NCBI GenBank assembly: GCA_013397845.1
Contig: VZTG01001997.1
Coordinates: 1,450,212-1,514,211, forward strand
DNA from: Melanocharis versteri
Lineage: Eukaryota > Chordata > Aves > Passeriformes > Melanocharitidae
Reading direction: 5' to 3'
DNA: 64,000 bases
Shown piece by piece: positions 1 through 14,395 of this stretch; position 1 is the stretch's first letter, and each line of letters starts with the position of its first letter. The translations under genes were made by a program, and so were the position numbers. Below the pieces are notes generated by a model. It made no database searches, had not been told where the DNA came from, and saw only the letters and a program-made list of their open reading frames with translations.

Positions 1-1081
1 ATATTAGTTGGATCATGCATCTAGGTGAATGAATATGATTGGTTTTAGATCTAATGATCACATTTGGTTTTTTCTTCCAAGACAAAATAAACTGAGATAA
101 AAAAAAAACCTATTTTGTAGGAGGCTGGTGTTTCTGGGCATTGTCAAGCAGTTCCACTATACTTTCTCAGGGAAAAATCTCAGCAGAAAACTCTTGGTCT
201 CAGAGTTCATGCAAACCGATATGTTTTTCAAAAGATTGAGATTCTGGTAGGACATACTGCTTACTTTAGTCCAAGAACTAGAGAGTGAGTAAGCCAAATA
301 GCAGCTGTTTTCAATTGTGAATTTAGGCTTCTAACGTGGTAATAGAGCATTCAGAAAAGCAGTACGTGAATAAAAACTGTCATTAGCTGTATTTATTTTG
401 CCAAGCTAGCTGGTCTTTCTATATGCTAAATATATACGTCATGTAAGTATTCTGTCTCTTTTTATATCAGTCCAGGAGCCTGTGGAGGTATTTCAATAAG
501 CAGTGAAAAACATTCATGTCCCCTCACACCAGAGGACTGGCGTAGCCCAGTGTACGTTACCAACAGCACCAGGGTGTTCAGAGATCAGGCACTTCTTGTC
601 AGGGCAGTGAGGGCCTTCGTGTTCTTTCAGCCTGTGCTGGAAAGGACTATCTGACACTGCGAAACAATGAAATATATAAAGCAAACATTGCATAAGACCT
701 GACAGGTGATAGGGGTTCCAGAACAGAGATGAAAATGTCTGTGCTTGAAACTATCCTGCTGTTTGCAGGCTGATGTGTGACTGCAAATGTTTGGTGGCAA
801 GCAGCATCCCTTTTTCTTACCTATATACAGTGTGTTCACGTGCTCTTTCATTTGGCTTACTCTGAATTTATTCTGCAGTTCAGGCCCACAGAATTCCCTG
901 CAACAAGGCACAGCAAAAGTTCCTCACACATATGCAGTGTGAATACAGACTCCATGAAAACTAAAAGGAAAGCTCAAGGGCTTAAAAGAAAAAAAGAAAA
1001 AAAAAAGTCAAGAACCTGTGCTTGAGCTGGTGTTTATGCAGCCCAGAAAGAATGGCTCACAGGCTCCAAAAAGAAACAATG

Positions 1082-1160
1082 ATTTTTTTTTTTAAAAAAA
1101 GGTGGGTTTTTGCATCATCCATGAAAATGTTCCATTTCATGAAGATGCTCCATTTTCATG
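1082..1160. repeat. T/A run next to a degenerate tandem and inverted repeat
   Basis: Eleven T followed by seven A (1083-1100) precede a degenerate duplication of a roughly 19-base unit reading about ATGTTCCATTTCATGA. The outer ten bases at 1120-1129 and 1151-1160 are exact reverse complements, so the segment could also fold as a hairpin with a 21-base loop. Nothing links it to a gene. Confidence 0.6.
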
Positions 1161-4100
1161 AGAGGATGAGGATTTTATATTTCACTTGTCAAAAGAGCTG
1201 TCATGCTCCCTGCAGTGCAGTAAGGACAGCAGGCTGGAGGACAAGGCCTGAGCTGGCTGGGACACAGTGAGCAGTGCTGTGCCTAAACTGAGGGTTACCA
1301 CCAAAGCAGCCAGCTGTATTTTCACTATCTTTGAGGTCATGAACACAGCAATTCACAAATAGAAACATTCCCTGTGAATATTTTAATAATTGTGTAAACC
1401 ACGTAGTGTGAAACAGTAGGAAACAGGTACTGTTTCATATAGAGCCCAAATAGAGTCTGGACTGTCTCTGTAGCCAGTAAACAGTGAAGAGTCTGACAGC
1501 TACTCAGAGACAGTCAAAACAAAAGGCTGTTATTCATGATCTGATCAAAATTCACTTATTTTACTGAATTTTTCGTGTTTATTTTTATCCATGCTCCTTT
1601 TATTTTCAGTGTTTACTGATTGACTTCACAGGTACATTTTTCATGACCCATATGAACTTGCTTCTCCTAGTTGGCTGAAGTGAGTAAATTTAGTCAAATG
1701 CCCATTCACCAGAGCCTACCAACCCTCCATGAGATGGGGCAGTCCAGGGTGCAAACACTGCCTGAGAAAGCTCTGGAGGATGGAAATAGAGGTTGGATAT
1801 TCACAGCCAGGACTCAGATTTGTGCCTACATCAGAGAAGTGGTGCAGCTGAGAGGACATGAAGCCAAAACCCCAAAAGTTTTACTTGCTCCCAGTATGGG
1901 TAAAATTGCCTTAATCCATTACTCTTGTTCCAGCCTTGAATACACAAGGTGAACTGAAATACTTTTTTATTTACCAATTCAGCTAAACTCCTAATGTGTG
2001 CTGTGACTTCACTTGTTCCTCCTGCTCCCTGCCTCCCATTGGTTTTGCGTTGGAAGGGTCAATGTCCGTGGAACCATCTGAAAGTGAATGCGGTATTTTT
2101 AGAGGCTGAACCTTGTACTCTTCATCTGTTTTCCTTGTTCCTTATACAAAAGCACCATAGAAACAGCCTTCTTCCACCCCAGGAGATTATTTGCAAATCA
2201 TTTTTAATATACATGGCTTCACATTACAGCTCTCCAGCTGCTTGATCATTCAGCGTCAGGGCTGATAAGCTTCTGGAATGTTTGCATTTGTTATCACCTC
2301 CGTGTATACAGCATGACAGAGCCGTGCCGTGGGCAGGGAGTAGCAGTGGCCATGGCTGCCTGGCCTGGTGAGGGAGTTAGCTGGGCAGACTCTAACTTTA
2401 TTGCATTCATAAGGCTTCGTGTTTTGCCAGAGGAGCTCTTAGCAGATTTGCACTGTGCCAAATACTTACGCACCTCACATAGTTTGTTTTGCTGAGAATT
2501 CGGAATAGATGGTGTGTTTTCTAGATAAAAAATGGACTGCCTAGGTGTAATTACTTCTTATAGTCAAAATACTTAAGCTCTATTAAATATAGGTGCATGA
2601 GCACACAATTTGGGGTGCTGATGGCATTTAAAAACAAGAATTTGGATCAAAACATGTCTAGCTTAGCTCATGGCAGAGATTATGTTTCTATTTGGGGAGG
2701 GGTGTTAAATGGTAAAAAAATTCAGAGAATATTTGAAATTAAGTCCATTTAAATGTTATAAGACAAAATTTTTAAAATACGAATTTCAAGATAGTTTGTT
2801 TTATGTTTAAATCAAACTTCAATAATGTGCTAATACTGGTATTTTCAATATATTTTTTAGTTCATATCAGGTAATAAACTAAAATCCATTAACAGATGTT
2901 TCAGCCTTGCTGAGAGGAAAAGAGTACAACACAGGGTTTTTCTGACCTCTGCTATTTAGTACTTAATGCAGCACTCATTTACCATGGTGACGTGTGTGGA
3001 ATAAATAGATAATGCAGATAGATGAGAGAGAATCCAGCTTTTAGCACTAACCTCATTATGTTCAGAATATTGGGAAGGGGTTGCACTTAAAGCATCAATC
3101 AAGGTAGCCCATTTATTGAGCTTTTAGAGACAAAATTTAACTCTTTATATGGTGTCACTGAAGTTAAAACTTCACTTCAAAATACACCAAAAGTGGGAAT
3201 TTAATGAATCTGGACCTAAAGCTAGCAGAGACTAAACAAATTGAACATATCAGTCCTGAAAGGTTTTGCCAACTACATAAGGCTGCAGAAACTCAGTGAG
3301 GGTGCAGGGAGCTGCAGAGCTTAGCTTTGCTTTCCTGTGAGTCTGAGCTGCCTGTGTCATCAGCTGGTGGAAGCAAGATCAGATGGACCAGTCGAGTCTC
3401 TTCTTACAGTAAGCAGAGCAGTTCTGGGGTAGAATTAAGCTTCATGTCTATTGAAAAGAGCTGTTTTCTCCTTCTGCCCTTCAAAACACTATTCCTGTGT
3501 CTGCATCTAAAACCACTTCAGATTTTTTCTCAGATGGCTTTACTGGAGGATCAAGAGGCTGCCAGAGTAGCAGAATGAAGCACAGTGACATGCTCCTTCT
3601 TTGTTCATGTTTTCCCTGGGATAGCCAGCATGCAGGTGTCCCACAGAGAATTGATGTCTTGGTATTATTCATCCTGTGGAACCAAACTGCACTGACAGAG
3701 TCAGCAGTGTTAAGCAGATGAAGGTGCATGGTAAAGGGTGTGTTTTTCACATGAGGCCGTGTCCTTCGTTCTGATTAGACAAGCAGAGAAAGTCACACAG
3801 GAAATGAATGTGAGCAGGGCAGATTGAAAGTTCAATACAGCAGTGAGCCCTATTGCACCCTACAGTATGGCTTATCCTGGTACCTGGACATCCCATAACC
3901 TAAACATTTCTGCACTGAGCCTCCACCACTCAATTCCCTTCAAGTCTTTCTGAAGTTCCCTGCCACAGCCGTTCTCAGGCAGTGGTAGAAAGCAAAGATT
4001 TGAATGAACCTGTCCTACATTTCCCTTGGCCACCACCAGAGTGGCTTCTCTGAGATGAAGCACTTGTTCTGCCTTTTCCCTGTTACATTAGGATCTGCAA

Positions 4101-6678
4101 GGCAGCTGCAGAATCAGGGAGCCATTTAACCTAAAAGCCCAGTCCGTTTGAAATCAACATGTTTGTATTACTAAGTGCTAGTTTGTAGCCTTTTCTGTTT
4201 AGAATGGAATTGTACTGATGAACCAAAAAAGTGGGGGAGGAACAGGGGTAGGAAAGAAAAAAGAGTTTTCCCTTTAAAGAGTTGTGGCCTGGAAGATTTT
4301 TTGATCCTCACCAACATTAGGTTTTTCCTGTCTGCTTTTGAAATACAGTAGGCAGCAAGCAGTCTGTTTCTGCTTTGAGCTGTGCTTTCAAGCCTCCTGA
4401 AATGCTGGTGCTGGTGTGTGACTTCGGCTTTAATGTGTACAGTATATCCCAGAGGAGCATGTGGCTCATTCCAAAGGAGCCACAGCAAGGTGTTTCTGAT
4501 TGTGACAGTACAGATGGAGGCGTACAAAACAAAACCCAGGGTCCTCTCTGTCTCTAGTATGTAGTAAGGTTAGTAGAAATTCTGAAAAATGCCTTTGGAA
4601 ATTACAGCTGACTTATTCTGAGATAACAATGATTGCCCTGGGCTGTTGCAGCCCACCTAGTTGTGCTGAAGGCAAGAATGAGATTGTGGAACCTGGTTTT
4701 GCTGACTCTTTGAAGGCTTGGAAAACCCAGCAGTGGCTTTACAAAACTGATACTTGCATATTTTTTGTAAAAAGGGTCCTAACCCTCAAGAAGAACTATT
4801 ATTAGTGGCTGACTTGATTCCCATGTGAGATGACACACATATGTGAGGAGCTCTCTGCATGTGCATTCTAACCACAAGCAAGCCACAAGCAGCTGGCCAG
4901 GACTACCTTTACAAAGCATTCTTACTGAAATCCTTGAGGTATTATTCCAAAAGGAAGGAAATTGCTAAGGCAGCAATAATAATCACTGGCTAAGGAAAAA
5001 TTTTATTGTTTTGTATGTTTTCTTCTCCCATGGCAAATGTCACTTCCCAGAATGTTCAGATAGGATACTTTTAAAATGGTTTTATGAGCTATAGCATGCT
5101 AAGAAACATTTGGCTGGGTTTTTTTCGGTTTTGGCTGCTGCTGCTGGTTTTTATTTTAGAGCTCAGAATATTCCTGCAGCTCCCAGCCGAGAAAGGAACC
5201 ACTCACAGTGATGGCATTTGCAGCTGTAACACTGATACAAAGATTGCGATCGGTAGGTCAGTTCTGAGCCATTTTCCATCACAACAGATTCCTGCACGTG
5301 AAGTTATTAGAAAATGGTTTAAAAGTATATCCAGGGATTTGCTAGTATTTCTGGTAATCATGGATTTTACTTCATGATCTTTGCCTCAGTATTGTATTTA
5401 GATCTTCAGCCTCTTCAGTCGTTTGAACACAGACTGAACCTAAAGCAAACAAGCAGATGGAAAGTAGCACTTCACTAATACTCTGCAGTGTTACTGATGG
5501 ACTCACAACCATGGGTAGCTGTCTGCTCGAGGTACTTGTCTTCCTTCTGTATTTGGAAGTACTTAATGACCACGTTAAGTCTTTCCACAAACTAATAACA
5601 TTGTTATGACTTATTCAATGTACAAAATAATTGCAAGCTGCTTGGGAAGTTTTTTGAGCATGAGCGTTGGGAGCATTTGGTTAAACAGTAGCATTCATTA
5701 ACAAAAATTTAGTAGTCTGGCAGTTTGCTTTACTTGGGGACACTCACTGCAGGCTTGCGTTTCTGCTCTTTGAACCTGTTTCTCTGAGTATTTGCTAGCA
5801 GCTTCTCGACAGCTCTGGCCTTCCTCTAACCTCTCAAACCATTTTTTACCTCCACTGCTCTCTTATTTCCTTCACGTGAGTCTCATCTTTCACTGCCAGG
5901 TTTCAGACCAGGTGAGAGCATGCTGTGAGTGTGAAACTGCCCTTGGTCCATACAGCAAAGATGCAATCTTTATTGACGTCTGCTGTGTCAGAACAGAACC
6001 TATGTCAATGTAACCTCACAAGGAGAGGAGTTCTCCTTCTACACAGCTGGACAACTTTGAGACAACATACTGTGATTTAGGTCTACTTTGCAGTCTTTGT
6101 CCTTTGCCTTGTTCTGTATCTCTGGGAAAGATTAATTTCCTAAGGTTTCCTTGTAGTGTAGCTTGGCCCTCCAGCACTGCCTGGGGCACCCAGAAATGAT
6201 GGCTGTCCATCCTTCCCTTCTGGTTCATGCCAGAAAATCAGTATCATCCTGGTTTACATTTATTTGCTGCAAGAATAAGGGATTTTTTTCTAATGTGTAT
6301 TTCAATCTAAATGGGAGATTTTAATCATTCTAAGCAACTGTGCATAAAAGGGTCATATGTAGGTCATTATGTATCTTTTAAGTCTTACTTTGCTCATTTT
6401 GAGACCTGAGTTTACCAACAACTTTTACAATAGACCCAGGATTTTAAACTTCACATCAGTAATCCCAGCAGTTTCTTCCGTTTGTCTCATTTCTTTTTAC
6501 TTACTTGAATGTATTAACCTGGGCCTTCAATGATGTAGTGAATATTGATATGACTGTTACTACTTAGTTTAGATAACGAGCAAGAGTTTTGACTAAGAGG
6601 CAGTTTATGGATGGCTGAATTTCGTTCCCAGTTGCACTAACTCTAGAGCTAGTTTATTAAAGGAGAAAGTATTTTGCC

Positions 6679-6709
6679 TTTTTTTTCTTTTTTTTTTTTA
6701 ATCAATTCA
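6679..6709. repeat. Poly-T tract
   Basis: A run of T broken by a single C, possibly the degraded poly-A tail of a retroposon on the opposite strand. No recognisable element body adjoins it. Confidence 0.6.
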
Positions 6710-8859
6710 TGCTGTATACATATATAGGATAAAACACTGACTTTTAAGTCAATGGCAAAACTTGCTGTTGCTTATGGCCTAATAAAGTCAGCAGTAAAAT
6801 GATTGTCTTTCACTTCCCTCCAACATTCCGTTTCGCCCATTTTGTTTTGCTGGTGCAGGATTTGCACTGAGCATGTGTTGAGCTCCTGTGGGACTCATTT
6901 TGCCTGCAGCACCACTCAGCTCCCCTTAAAACTCAGCAGAACCAGGCACTGATGAACTCCTCTTTGCCAAGGGTCAGAGCACAGCAGTCACCCCAGATTT
7001 CTGATTGAGCTTAACTCTGTCATGCTGCAAACAGAAAGTACTTCGCTGTTAAATAAGTGGTATCTTTTTGGAATGAGTAAATTTTAGGGAGCTTTGAAGC
7101 AATGTGGAGGCAAACCCTGATCCAGAGCTTCTGCCCACAGTGACACCCTGTGGTCCTGTCAGAGGTTCCTCCCAGCTCTGATGCCAGGAGTGTCCACACT
7201 GGTCAGCTGTAAATTGCATGAAAAGTTCAGCTCACAGTCACTCCTGGTAATTCAGTAAGAGATTTCTGTTTGGCCCAGAAAATGTCTCATCTGAGAGATC
7301 AAAAGAATGAAAAAGTACTTACCTCTCCCTGGTTAATTCTATTTAGTCAGTCATTCTTTGGAAGCTGTCTCCATTTCCTTCACCAAAGAGAGGTTTGTGC
7401 TGCTTAGAAAGCAACTGGAAGAAAACATCTTCAAGGCTACCATTGTTCATATTGTGAATTAGAGCCAGTCTTTACATTAGTTGTCCAAACAGAATGTTTA
7501 CTTCATGTGTGTTTCTCCCTGGCTTGATTACTTCTCTGGGAAGACCTGCCAGCTGTGTGACTGTCCCCATATCATAGATTCAGGACTTCATGTCAGGAAG
7601 TCTGTTCCCTGAGCCTTGCTCACCTGGCCCTCTCTCATGGAGCAGGACAGGGCCTCTTGTGTTATCAGAAAATGAAAATTCTGAAGGGAAGTATTTTTTT
7701 CATGACAGGTTTTTCCACAAAACCCATTTTATGTCCGGTCATTCAAAGCCAGGACAGTATCAGAATAAAGCCTTATAGAGCTGGCAGCAGCTGAAAGAGC
7801 ACAAAGTCAGGCAGAAATGCAACACCAAGACAACAGGCAGAAAACTTAGACCTTTTTTAAGAAGGGAGAAAATAATTAAATTTTAATTCTCTTTCAAAAT
7901 ATATTTTGAGAAGCTATATTTGAGTTATGGGACTTACTTAGAATTTGTCCTATATTAATATTTATAATGTATTTTAGTGAGGGAGAATGAAAAATTTGGA
8001 ACAAAATGCTTAGGAGAAGGATGATTTTTGTGCTTGTTGTAATAATTCATGATTGCTCTGTGGTAAAGCTGCAGACCTGATTCATCACTCTTGTATTCTA
8101 GTTTAATGCCAGTGAAATGAGACTGATTTCCATGAGTCTGGCATGAAGCTGGAATAACAAGGTGGTGAATCAGGCAGTATAATTCCCTTCTGAGAATCAT
8201 GTGAGGTAAACAAATACATTCAGCTTCACATTTGAGGTTTTTAATGTCTCCAGTTTGTTCCAAAATAGATTATGTTTACCAGAATGCATGTTTTAAAGAA
8301 ATTTTGATCTGTGTAGTCTGTGAAAGGTGGTTTTATTTCATATTCTTGTGGCTGTGCAGCTTAAAGTGGGTCCTTGGATATTCTCTGTATGATCAGAGAT
8401 GCAGATATGGTTTGGATCAGATGCTGTTGTGCACATCAGGAGGAAAAGGATGATTGTTCTTCTCATTTAGTGGCTGACTTTGAGCACCAAATAGGAAGGA
8501 TTTGTTCTAGCAAAGGAGATTGCAGCCCCTGCTCTCAGTACTAGTAATGGCTACTTGACTACTGAAGGTGGGAAATACAGGGTTGTTTAAATAACTGATT
8601 TACCTGGAAAAAAAATTTAAGTGTCCAGACAGCAGATTCATTCAGCCTGTAGTATTTTAGCGAAGTAAAAGGGGCTGGTTACAGACAGGAGCTAGCTGGG
8701 AAAAGCTGTGCTGTGATCTCTGGGACAGAGGGACGAGAGGTCCCTTGGTGACAGCGCTGTCAGCACAGCGTGGGACCTTCCCCAAACCACACACCTGAGC
8801 TGCAAGCGCCCGACAGGACAGATAGGCATGCAAATGCCTGTGTGTGCAGCAAATTCCTC

Positions 8860-9240
8860 TCTGCCCTATGTTTTCATTAATGCTTGCTATACAAATCTTG
8901 TTATTAGCTCTCCCTCAGGGGCCAGGCAGTAATTTCGATGCTGATTAGAGAGTGAGATGCAGCAGCAGCGCAGCGCACGCTCTCTCTTGTCAGCACTTGA
9001 CTGAGGAGGGGAGCAGAGCTCCCAGCTACCCTGCCACCGCAGCTGCAGCCGCGAGTCTAATGAGCTGCTCCTGCAATGGGAATATCTTCAGAAACATACA
9101 CTCACTCCAGGAAGGCTTACCAGGATATTTCTTTGTAATTAAATGTAATGACATCTAAACCCATAGTCAAGTTCTCATTGATAAACACGGGCAAATAAAA
9201 ACCAGCAAGCAAAAATCAAACAATTAACTATGTAAGCATT
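8860..9240. promoter_or_regulatory. Candidate conserved regulatory block, GC-rich core flanked by AT-rich homeodomain-like sites
   Basis: Several features set this block apart from the surrounding intron. Its flanks hold TAAT-type motifs (near 8876, 8931 and 9139-9150) and its centre has a CpG- and CAG-containing core (about 8955-9060). A small open frame (ATG at 8957) runs through the core in a weak start context and resembles no known protein. An intronic enhancer or an unannotated alternative first exon would both fit. The reading rests on texture alone, as no alignment was possible. Confidence 0.25.
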
Positions 9241-11682
9241 TTTATGATGGTCTTTTTTGATTTTTTTTCCTTTTTTTTTCCCTCAGTGGTTTAGTAAAAA
9301 GCGATGAGATGCTAGCTGATGTGGCAATGTGTAGTTAGGACCTTGGCAAAAGGAAAACATTATGTACTTTTTGATCTTGCTATGTCTCCTAGAAGAAAGG
9401 AAAAGTAGTTGTGATAGCAGAAAAAAACAAATATTATGTCAGTCAATTTCTAAATCAGAGTTCAAGGAGCTTGTTTTACGAATACCAATGGCTAATACAG
9501 ATGGTGGTGGTCAAACACCAGCCAGGTAAACTGGTAGATCAAAAAATATTTATTTTATTTTACTGATGGAGAAATTGAAATGTGAAATGACTGTAACATA
9601 ATTTTCAGAAAATTTCATCTTTTTCTGCCACTAAATGGCAGGAGAATGAAGGATTATTTTCTGGTTTTAGTTTCTAAAATTGCCTTAGTCCAAACCTATC
9701 AGCCCCCTGTGAGTTTTATCTGCTCAGCTGTGTTTTCACAAGGAAAATTCCAAACTCTCTACAAGAAGCTTTCTCCAACAATTATACCAGTCTCTTACTG
9801 AGTTTCTTTTGTGTAAAAACTGGCCTCTCTGACCTGTTCTGTTTCTCCAGTGGCTGACTGAAACCCTACAGAAAAGGCTTTTATTTGCTCTTGCCGAGGG
9901 GAAAGCAAGCAGGGTACTTAGCTGGATGAGATAAGCCTTTGCTGGATGAGACCACTGCAGAGCCCATGGGTGATATCAGAGGCCAACTCTTTTAAAATAG
10001 GTCACCTCTTGCCCTGCACGGCTGCTCCGAGTGCATTAACATTATCCAGGGGGAGAAGCAAGGCAGATGAATTTTGATCTCGCTCTAAAACGACCACAAA
10101 GCTTCCCCCAGCACAGACATGATGTTTGCACAGCATGGAGATCCGTGGAAGAAGCGATCTGCACCAGCAAGCAGATTTCATTCCAGCTACAATCAGCCTC
10201 CTTCCTCTGGGTTCTTCTGTGTCTTCAAATACCCACACCTTTGGGGGAGCTCAGCTTGTTAGATCAGCTCGGCTGGGGGGATGTGCCAATAAAGATTCAA
10301 AGAGCTCTGCTAACAGCCATGTGTGGGAGACAACCCCCCGGTGTTTCTTCAGCCTATCTCAGCAGTATAGCTGGGCAAGGTCTTGCAGGTTTCCCTGCGA
10401 GTGGGTGAGATTTTGCCCTGGGTAAAGGCTAAAGCTTAGAACTCTGATGCTGAAAGGGGTCTGTGCAGGCAGATGGGCGTTCAGAAGTGACTTTCCTTGA
10501 AAAACTATGGCATTGCTTCAGAAAGTCTGTGCACATACCTGGATTGATGGGAATACCCTTTAGACTGAACCCTTCATGGCCTGTTTATTTATCTGAGGAT
10601 ACTGACAAAATCCTGAAATCCTGTTTATTTCGCCAGGTGCTGCTCCAGCCTACATGAGGTAAGGATCACACTAGGCTCAAACGTTATTCACCCAGCACAA
10701 GGGAAAGTCCTCGACTGCTTTTTCCTCAGCATGGGTGTAAAGAAGTCTCTAAACAAAGCTCCAGTCTTGTTTTTACATACCTCCACTTGGGTATGTACAA
10801 ACCCATTCTCAGGTCCTCATATGATTTCTATTACACCTCTTTAAAACAAAACCACAAAAACTGTTGAGAAATTACTTGACTGATTAGATTCCTGTTAGTA
10901 ATTAGAGCAGCCGAGAATAAGTTTAACTGGAAAAAAGCCATGTGTTGAGATTTGGAATACAATACAGCTATATTGTGTTCTGTGACCAATGTTATGGTCT
11001 GCATGGAAGGAAAATGGCATCTCACTTTCTTCCCTTCTGGCTCCAAAAGGAGAGCAAGCCTGGAGGGAGAAGTTACCTATTGAGAGCTAGGGGGTTGTAT
11101 CTTCTAAAAGAGAAATAGCTGATCTCTTCACATTCTCCATGATATAATTGCTAAGTTGTAAACATGAGAAGTGAATTTCTCATTCTGTATAACTATGATT
11201 TTTTTGTGAGCAGAGTCCTGCCTGCACAGTAGTCAACGGGAACTAAAGGATGTTGACAAACCAGAGATTTCATTATGCCCTGTGGATCAAGTGATATCAC
11301 AGTCTGATACTTGTGATTTAGTTTCTAATTATTTCCTGACCCTCCTCAAGATGAATTTATGCTCTAGGAGTTCACTAAAGAAATTCAGTTTATAATTGTC
11401 AATAGATTTGAGAGGGATTTGAGGCTGGAAGATGCATGGCTTGTTTGACTTCCATTGGTGGAAATGTCTGATTTGTAGTTGCTAACTGATGATGTTTTTT
11501 TCTCAGCTTGTACCTTCCATTCTCACCATAAAATCTGTTGTCACTGAGATTTTCTACATGATCTCTTGATACACTGATCTTTTGCAGGGAGAGCATTAAT
11601 GCCTACTTGTATATACTCTCAAAAGGACACTTTCTTAGTAAGACTGCTGTAACAACATGCTTTCATTAATTTATTTAAACTG

Positions 11683-11719
11683 CTTTATAAAGTAACTTTA
11701 TAAAGCCTTATAAGTTACA
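11683..11719. repeat. Twin CTTTATAAAG palindromes inside a larger near-palindrome
   Basis: The self-complementary ten-mer CTTTATAAAG occurs twice, at 11683-11692 and 11696-11705, three bases apart. The second copy sits within a 27-base imperfect palindrome whose ends are GTAACTT and AAGTTAC. It is too AT-rich to rule out chance. Confidence 0.6.
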
Positions 11720-12814
11720 CTGGAAAACCCCTGTTTGTCCAAGGAAGAATGTTCACACAATTATTAATGTAATCCTGCAGTCAGACCAAGATGCCTCTAT
11801 GTATCTGCCCAGGCAGAGAGCTCCTGACTGAGCTGCAGCCCGCACTGCACTCCAGCTCTGCTCTCTGTCATCCCTAAATTTCCCCTTTTACTGTTGCTAC
11901 AACCTCAGTGTCCCTATCTCTCATTACTACTTCAGTTACTCACAAGCTCTTCTATCTTCCTTCCACGTTCCCCTTGCCTTTCATCTTTTCCTCCTCCTCC
12001 CCTATACAGAGAGGGTTTGCTTATTTTAATCTCTCTGCCTCAGCCTATGGCATTCGGGGATTTAGGATTCCCTTGTTCCCATTCCTTGTCACCTCTCCTT
12101 AAAAATCTATACTCTTGATTGAGTCTTATCCATCAAAATACCTGTCAAAAATAAGCATGTGATCCTCCTTCTCTCCTCAAAAATTAACTCATGTCAAAAT
12201 GTGCCATTGCCCCAACTTCATCTCCAGCCAGCTGTACCTTTCCCTTTATCTCACAACTCACTTGGAACACTTCATGGCTCCTGCCCTGAGTTTGTATCTT
12301 TCAGCCCCTTAGGTTACTTTCTGATCTCTGTTTACTGATTTGGAAAATTGTTGATGTGATTTTATAAGTTGTTCTTAAATGTCTGTGTTGCCTGATGCTT
12401 CTCATTGGCACTATTTGCCCTGTGGGTATGAATGGTTTCTCTAACTCCATACAGAACCAGTCCTTATTCCCAAAGTTGCCTGTCATATGAAGGCTGCTGG
12501 GTGAAAGGAAAGGCTGTAAATGTTCCAGTTCTGACAGTTTTAATGTCACATCACCCAGAACACTCAATGTGCAAGCCCAAAGGGTTGGAGTTGTGCACAT
12601 TGTCAGGATAAGGCCCAAAACGCAGCAAAGCTACTGATGGCAGGTTTTGTTCCTTATGTAAGCCTCAGCTCGGGTTTACAAAATATATTGTTCATCTGGG
12701 CAAATTTAGAGTTTCAGGAAGGAATGGGATGTAACTTACTCTTCATTGTTCTTTGCTAAAAGTTCCTGATTTATTCAAATTTCAGCATTTAAGCTAAATA
12801 CAGTGTCCTGAATT

Positions 12815-12829
12815 AAAAAAAAAAAAAAA
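12815..12829. repeat. A15 homopolymer
   Basis: Fifteen consecutive A. No retroposon body is recognisable directly upstream. Confidence 0.8.
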
Positions 12830-14395
12830 GTCCAATGTTGGCTCATTGAAATGTGTTGGTAAACAACCAATAAGAAAGGCTGCAAGCACGTAAATAATCA
12901 GCCATTTATCCAGCTTGACTTCATACCCCAAAGTGTTTTACGGCCTTGAATAGACACTGCTATACTGAAATAGGCACTGCTGTACTTATTTACAGGTACG
13001 GAAGTCAAGGAGGAGATCAGTGACCTTACCAAAGTTCACACAAATGTCAATGGCAGGAAACTGGCCTCCCGATTTTCTTGTCTAATTCTGTATCTGTGGG
13101 ATCATGCTTTAGTAATCAACACTGTTTGCAACTACACTTTTTAACCCTGAGTGTGAGTGATTTGAACATCTTTCAGAGAGAGGTAATGGGAAATACTTAC
13201 ACTGAACAATCTGCTAAGTCAATTGATGTTTGCAAGATGCACAGAGACAATGGTAAAGAATGCGATAGAAAATGCCATCAATCCAGCTGCATGGACTGGC
13301 TCATCCCCCCATACACAGCACACCCCAAGCAGCCAATATCTAGAGAATAAGTCAGATAAAATGATATTGCCTTGACCTAATTCTTTTTTCGGGCCTGTGT
13401 TTACAGATCTGTCACACCTCAGTGAAAATTACACACTGATACCTGCAAGTGGAAAATTTTAGAAGGCCCATTGCTACAGTGAGAGATTGACGTCTCTCTT
13501 TTTAATGGCATTTTATTTCAGAGCACCAAACTACTGTGTATCAAATACCCTGCATGATCTTTGTCAAATATTTGTGAAATCATCATCAGAACACAGATAC
13601 TTTCTGGCCATTGACCACATGAAGACAAGAGCAGAAAAATAATTTAGCTCATTCCTGTATTGGTTATGTGCCATAGTTAGGAAGATCCCTGAGCCTCCTC
13701 TGTGTCATACAATCTCACTTAGTTGTTCATACAGATTCTCAGAGGCACTTATTTTTATTAGAAACCTCAAGTTTTGCCAATTCTGCCATACACATAGTCT
13801 AAAACAAATTAAGGCAACAAAAGAAAGACGTTTCAGGAAAAAATCAGTCTGGTAATGTCATGAAATTTCTAAGGTAAAGATTGCTTTTTGTTAAGCTTTG
13901 TTTTGTTAATTTTACATATTACTGTGAGGCAGTCTTCAGTACCAGTACTGATATAACTTAACTGAGGTGAGGTTCTTGTTATTATTTGAGTGCTGTAGAA
14001 CCCTTTGTGAGTTTGCTTCACACCATTTGCCAACCAGGCCTTTTCTGACAGTAGAAGAAAGCTCAGTCCCTGGGCCAAGCAGCCCTGACAGCCCCACTGG
14101 CAGCGCAGAGCCCTGCTGCCAGCCTGGACAAAGGACCTGCTGCTGAAGGAACTCCATCGCTCGCTGTTATTCACAGGCAGAAATGGGAGTCAAGTGCTTC
14201 AGATGCAGTGCTTATGTCTAAATGCTAATCAGGGGCTCTGGCTGTCTGAGACACACAAATGAGAAAGAAAAGCTGTAGATGAGAAGGTTAATTTCTTCTT
14301 TACAGCAGTGCTGTAGGCTCAGGGCAGAGTTACAAGTGTTAGCACTGAGAAGAACTTCTGTATTAACTTTTCTCTTTCCGTATCTTTTTCTCTAG

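Larger units (their letters stand above)
1..14395 (+). other. PPP1R1C: Upstream intron of PPP1R1C (no exon found)
   Basis: I read this stretch as intron because it ends in a pyrimidine tract plus AG that abuts a recognised PPP1R1C exon. I looked for the family's earlier exons, which encode the KIQF-type PP1-docking motif and the arginine-rich RRPTPA-type phosphorylation segment, and saw neither. Open frames here are 60-118 codons, overlap on both strands and show no family resemblance, so none is called a gene. The stretch contains homopolymer runs, two small inverted-repeat structures (1120-1160 and 11683-11719) and a more GC-rich block near 8.7-9.1 kb, listed separately. Confidence 0.7.

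Noticed and set aside
1..14395. Search for PPP1R1C first exons (KIQF and RRPTPA segments)
   Set aside because: No matching translation was seen on the + strand, so these exons are taken to lie outside the window.
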